From the NCBI RefSeq assembly GCF_015832195.1, contig NW_024037374.1, forward strand, positions 4,255,331 to 4,319,330: a DNA stretch of 64,000 bases. Reading direction: 5' to 3'. The stretch is from Motacilla alba alba (Eukaryota; Chordata; Aves; Passeriformes; Motacillidae). The first letter of the stretch is position 1; the number at the start of each line of letters is the position of its first letter. The notes beneath the pieces were generated by a model. It had not been told where the DNA came from. It ran no database searches and saw only the letters and a list, made by a program, of their open reading frames with translations. A program made the position numbers and the translations under genes. This document shows, piece after piece, positions 61,789 to 64,000 of this stretch.

Positions 61789-63750
61789 TAGGCCCTAGGT
61801 CCTTAGGGGCCGGCTGCCCGCTGGATTTCCACGAATCTGAAGATGCCGCCCAGGGACAAGCTGCCACCTGTGCCAAATCGGGCTGCTTTGAGAGTGCCCA
61901 TGGAGCTCTGCAAACTGAGACCAGGAACGTGGGGTTATGGGTTTTGTTTTCCCAGACAGAAGCCTTTGACAGTGCCAAGTAGGCCCTCGGCCCTTTGGGG
62001 CCGGCCGCCCACTGGATTGCCACGAATATCAAGATGCCGCCCAGGGACAAGCTGCCACCCGTGCCAAGTCAGGCTGCTTTGAGAGTGCCCATGGAGCTCT
62101 GCTAACTGAGACCAGGAACGTGGGGTGGTGGGTTTTGTTTTCCCGGGCAGAAGCCATTGTCATTACCTGGTAGGCCCTCGGCCCTTCGGGGTCAGCTTGC
62201 AGCAGTATTTCAACGAATATCAAGATGCCGCCCAGTGACAAGCTGCCACCTGTGCCAACTTGGGCTGCTTTGAGAGTTCCGAATGGAGCAGTGCAATTTG
62301 AGACCAGGAACGTGTGGTGGTGTTTTTTGTTTTCCCGGGCAGAAGCCTTTGTCATTACCTGGTAGGCCCTCGGCCCATAGGGCCCAGCTCCTCACTGGAT
62401 TTCCACGAATATCATGCTGCCGCCCAGGGACAAGCTGCCACCTGTGCCAACTCGGGCTGCTTTGAGAGTGCCCATTGAGCTCTGCAAACTGAGACCAGGA
62501 ACGTGCGGTGGTGGGTTTTGTTTTCCTTGGCAGAAGCCTTTGTCTGTACCAGGTAGGCCCTCGGCCCTTCAGGGTCGGCTGGCAGCAGTATTTCAACGAA
62601 TATCAATATGCTGCCCAGGGACAAGCTGCAACCCGTGCCAAGTCGGGCTGCTTTGAGAGTGCCCATGGAGCTCAACAAACTGAGACCAGGAACGTGGGGT
62701 GGTGGGTTTTTTTTTCCTGGGCAGAAGCCTTTGTCATTACCAGGTAGGCCCTCGGTCCTTATCGGCCGGCTGCCCGCTAGATTTCCACGAATCTGAAGAT
62801 GCCGCCCAGGACAAGCTGCCACCTGTGCCTACTGGGGCTGCTTTGAGAGTGCCCATGGAGCTCTGGAATCTGAGACCAGGAACAAGGGGTGGTGGGTTTT
62901 GTTTTTCCGGGCAGAAGCCTTTGACAGTACCAGGTAGGCCCTCAGCACTTACGGGCGGGCTTGAAGCAGAATTTCCACGAATATCAATATGCTGCCCAGG
63001 GACAAGCTGCCACCTGTGCCAAGTCAGGCTGCTTTGAGAGTGCCCATGGAGCTCTGCAAACTGAGACCAAGAATTGGGGTGGTGGGTTTTGTTTTCCCGG
63101 GCAGAAGCCTTTGTCATTACCTGGAAGGCCGTCGGCCCATAGGGGACGGCTGCCCGCTGGATTTCCACGAATATCAAGATGCCGCCCCGGGACAAGCTGC
63201 CACCCGTGCCAACTCGGGCTGCTTTGAGAGTGCCCATGGAGCTCTGCAAACTGAGACCAGGAACGTGTGGTTGTGGGTTTTGTTTTCCCAGACAGAAGCC
63301 TTTGACAGTGCCAAGTAGGCCCTCGGCCCTTTGGGGCCGGCTGCCCACTGGATTGCCACGAATATCAAGATGCCGCCCCGGGACAAGCTGCCACCCGTGC
63401 CAAGTCGGGCTGCTTTGAGTGTGCCCATGGAGCTCTGCAAACTGAGACCAAGAACGTGGGGTGGTGGGTTTTGTTTTCCAGGGCAGAAGCCTTTGACAGT
63501 GCCAAGTAGGCCCTCGGCCCTTCAGGGTCGGCTGGCAGCAGTATTTCAACCAATATCAAGATACTGCCCATGGACAAGCTGCCACCCGTGCCAAGTTGGG
63601 CTTCTTTGATAGTGCCCATGGAGCTCTGCAAACTGAGACCAGGAACGTGGGGTGGTGGGTTTGTTTTTCCCGGACAGAATCCTTTGTCTGTACCAGGTAG
63701 GCACTCAGCACATACGGGCCGGCTGCCTGCTGGATTTCCGAGAATATCAA
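61789..63750. repeat. 24-mer HOR, copy 6, cut by assembly gap
   Basis: The first 1962 bp of the unit, ending at 'cgagaatatcaa', where the N run begins. It keeps the order of the other copies, so the array continues past the window. It carries 'gggttatgggtttt' (~61930), a variant otherwise found only at the start of copy 2. Confidence 0.95.
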
Positions 63751-64000
63751 NNNNNNNNNNNNNNNNNNNNNNNNNNNNNNNNNNNNNNNNNNNNNNNNNN
63801 NNNNNNNNNNNNNNNNNNNNNNNNNNNNNNNNNNNNNNNNNNNNNNNNNNNNNNNNNNNNNNNNNNNNNNNNNNNNNNNNNNNNNNNNNNNNNNNNNNNN
63901 NNNNNNNNNNNNNNNNNNNNNNNNNNNNNNNNNNNNNNNNNNNNNNNNNNNNNNNNNNNNNNNNNNNNNNNNNNNNNNNNNNNNNNNNNNNNNNNNNNNN
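63751..64000. other. Assembly gap (N)
   Basis: 250 N bases to the window end. It interrupts a near-identical HOR, the usual place for an assembly to break, so the real copy number of the 24-mer unit is unknown. Confidence 0.99.

Noticed and set aside
3380..63740. CACGTG E-box in the 'gccacgtgtgcc' monomers as a functional element
   Set aside because: It is a single-base subtype (CACCTG to CACGTG) present in only some monomers, and a six-base motif is expected by chance; nothing else supports a function.
2082..63750. A gene for a tandem-repeat protein
   Set aside because: 191 bp is not a multiple of three, so no frame continues through successive monomers, and all + frames meet 'TAG' in 'aggTAGgcc' or 'TGA' in 'ctgaag' within one or two units.
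2082..63750. CRISPR array
   Set aside because: Repeats are 191 bp, directly abutting, without unique spacers, and there are no cas genes; the context is eukaryotic satellite.
2082..63750. Alpha satellite or ribosomal spacer repeats
   Set aside because: The monomer is 191 rather than 171 bp and GC-rich, and I recognise no alpha-satellite sequence. There are no rRNA gene segments or pyrimidine-rich spacer blocks in the window.

Overview
No gene is supportable in this window. It is satellite DNA from end to end: about 63.7 kb of tandem repeats followed by an assembly gap (N from 63751). The repeat structure, CpG-bearing GC-rich monomers and gap point to a eukaryotic, probably vertebrate, (peri)centromeric or heterochromatic array. 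A 191-bp GC-rich satellite would fit a bird or other sauropsid (a zebra-finch centromeric satellite of 191 bp is known), but I rely on size only and cannot name the species or the family.

Layout. 1-2078: satellite family A, about eleven diverged ~191-bp monomers, each with a short dyad resembling a YY1 site. 2079-2081: abrupt junction to an apparently unrelated satellite, family B, also 191 bp. 2082-15172: family B with many monomer subtypes, irregular local duplications, two half-deleted monomers and one scrambled monomer. 15173-15244: a 72-bp patchwork insertion. 15246-23944: a 14-monomer higher-order repeat (HOR) with period 2672-2674 bp. 24490-29190: a second 14-mer HOR, period 2671 bp. 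29190-38495: a mosaic second copy of the 7-24 kb region, in blocks offset by about 14.1 to 22.6 kb. 38500-39780: a transition block. 39780-63750: a very homogeneous 24-monomer HOR of 4585 bp, five copies plus two partial ones, running into the gap.

Read left to right, order increases: diverged monomers, then mixed subtypes, then 14-mer HORs, then a near-identical 24-mer HOR. This is the edge-to-core gradient expected where a homogenising satellite core expands and older layers are pushed outward. The most interesting signals are the 24-mer HOR with copies that lost whole numbers of monomers, a variable cassette that mostly keeps a 5-bp hairpin, a CENP-B-box-like motif once per monomer, the YY1-like dyads of family A, and the shared 191-bp length of two dissimilar satellites. 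The many open frames are a by-product of stop-poor GC-rich repeats. I see no transposon, RNA gene, CRISPR array or other gene.
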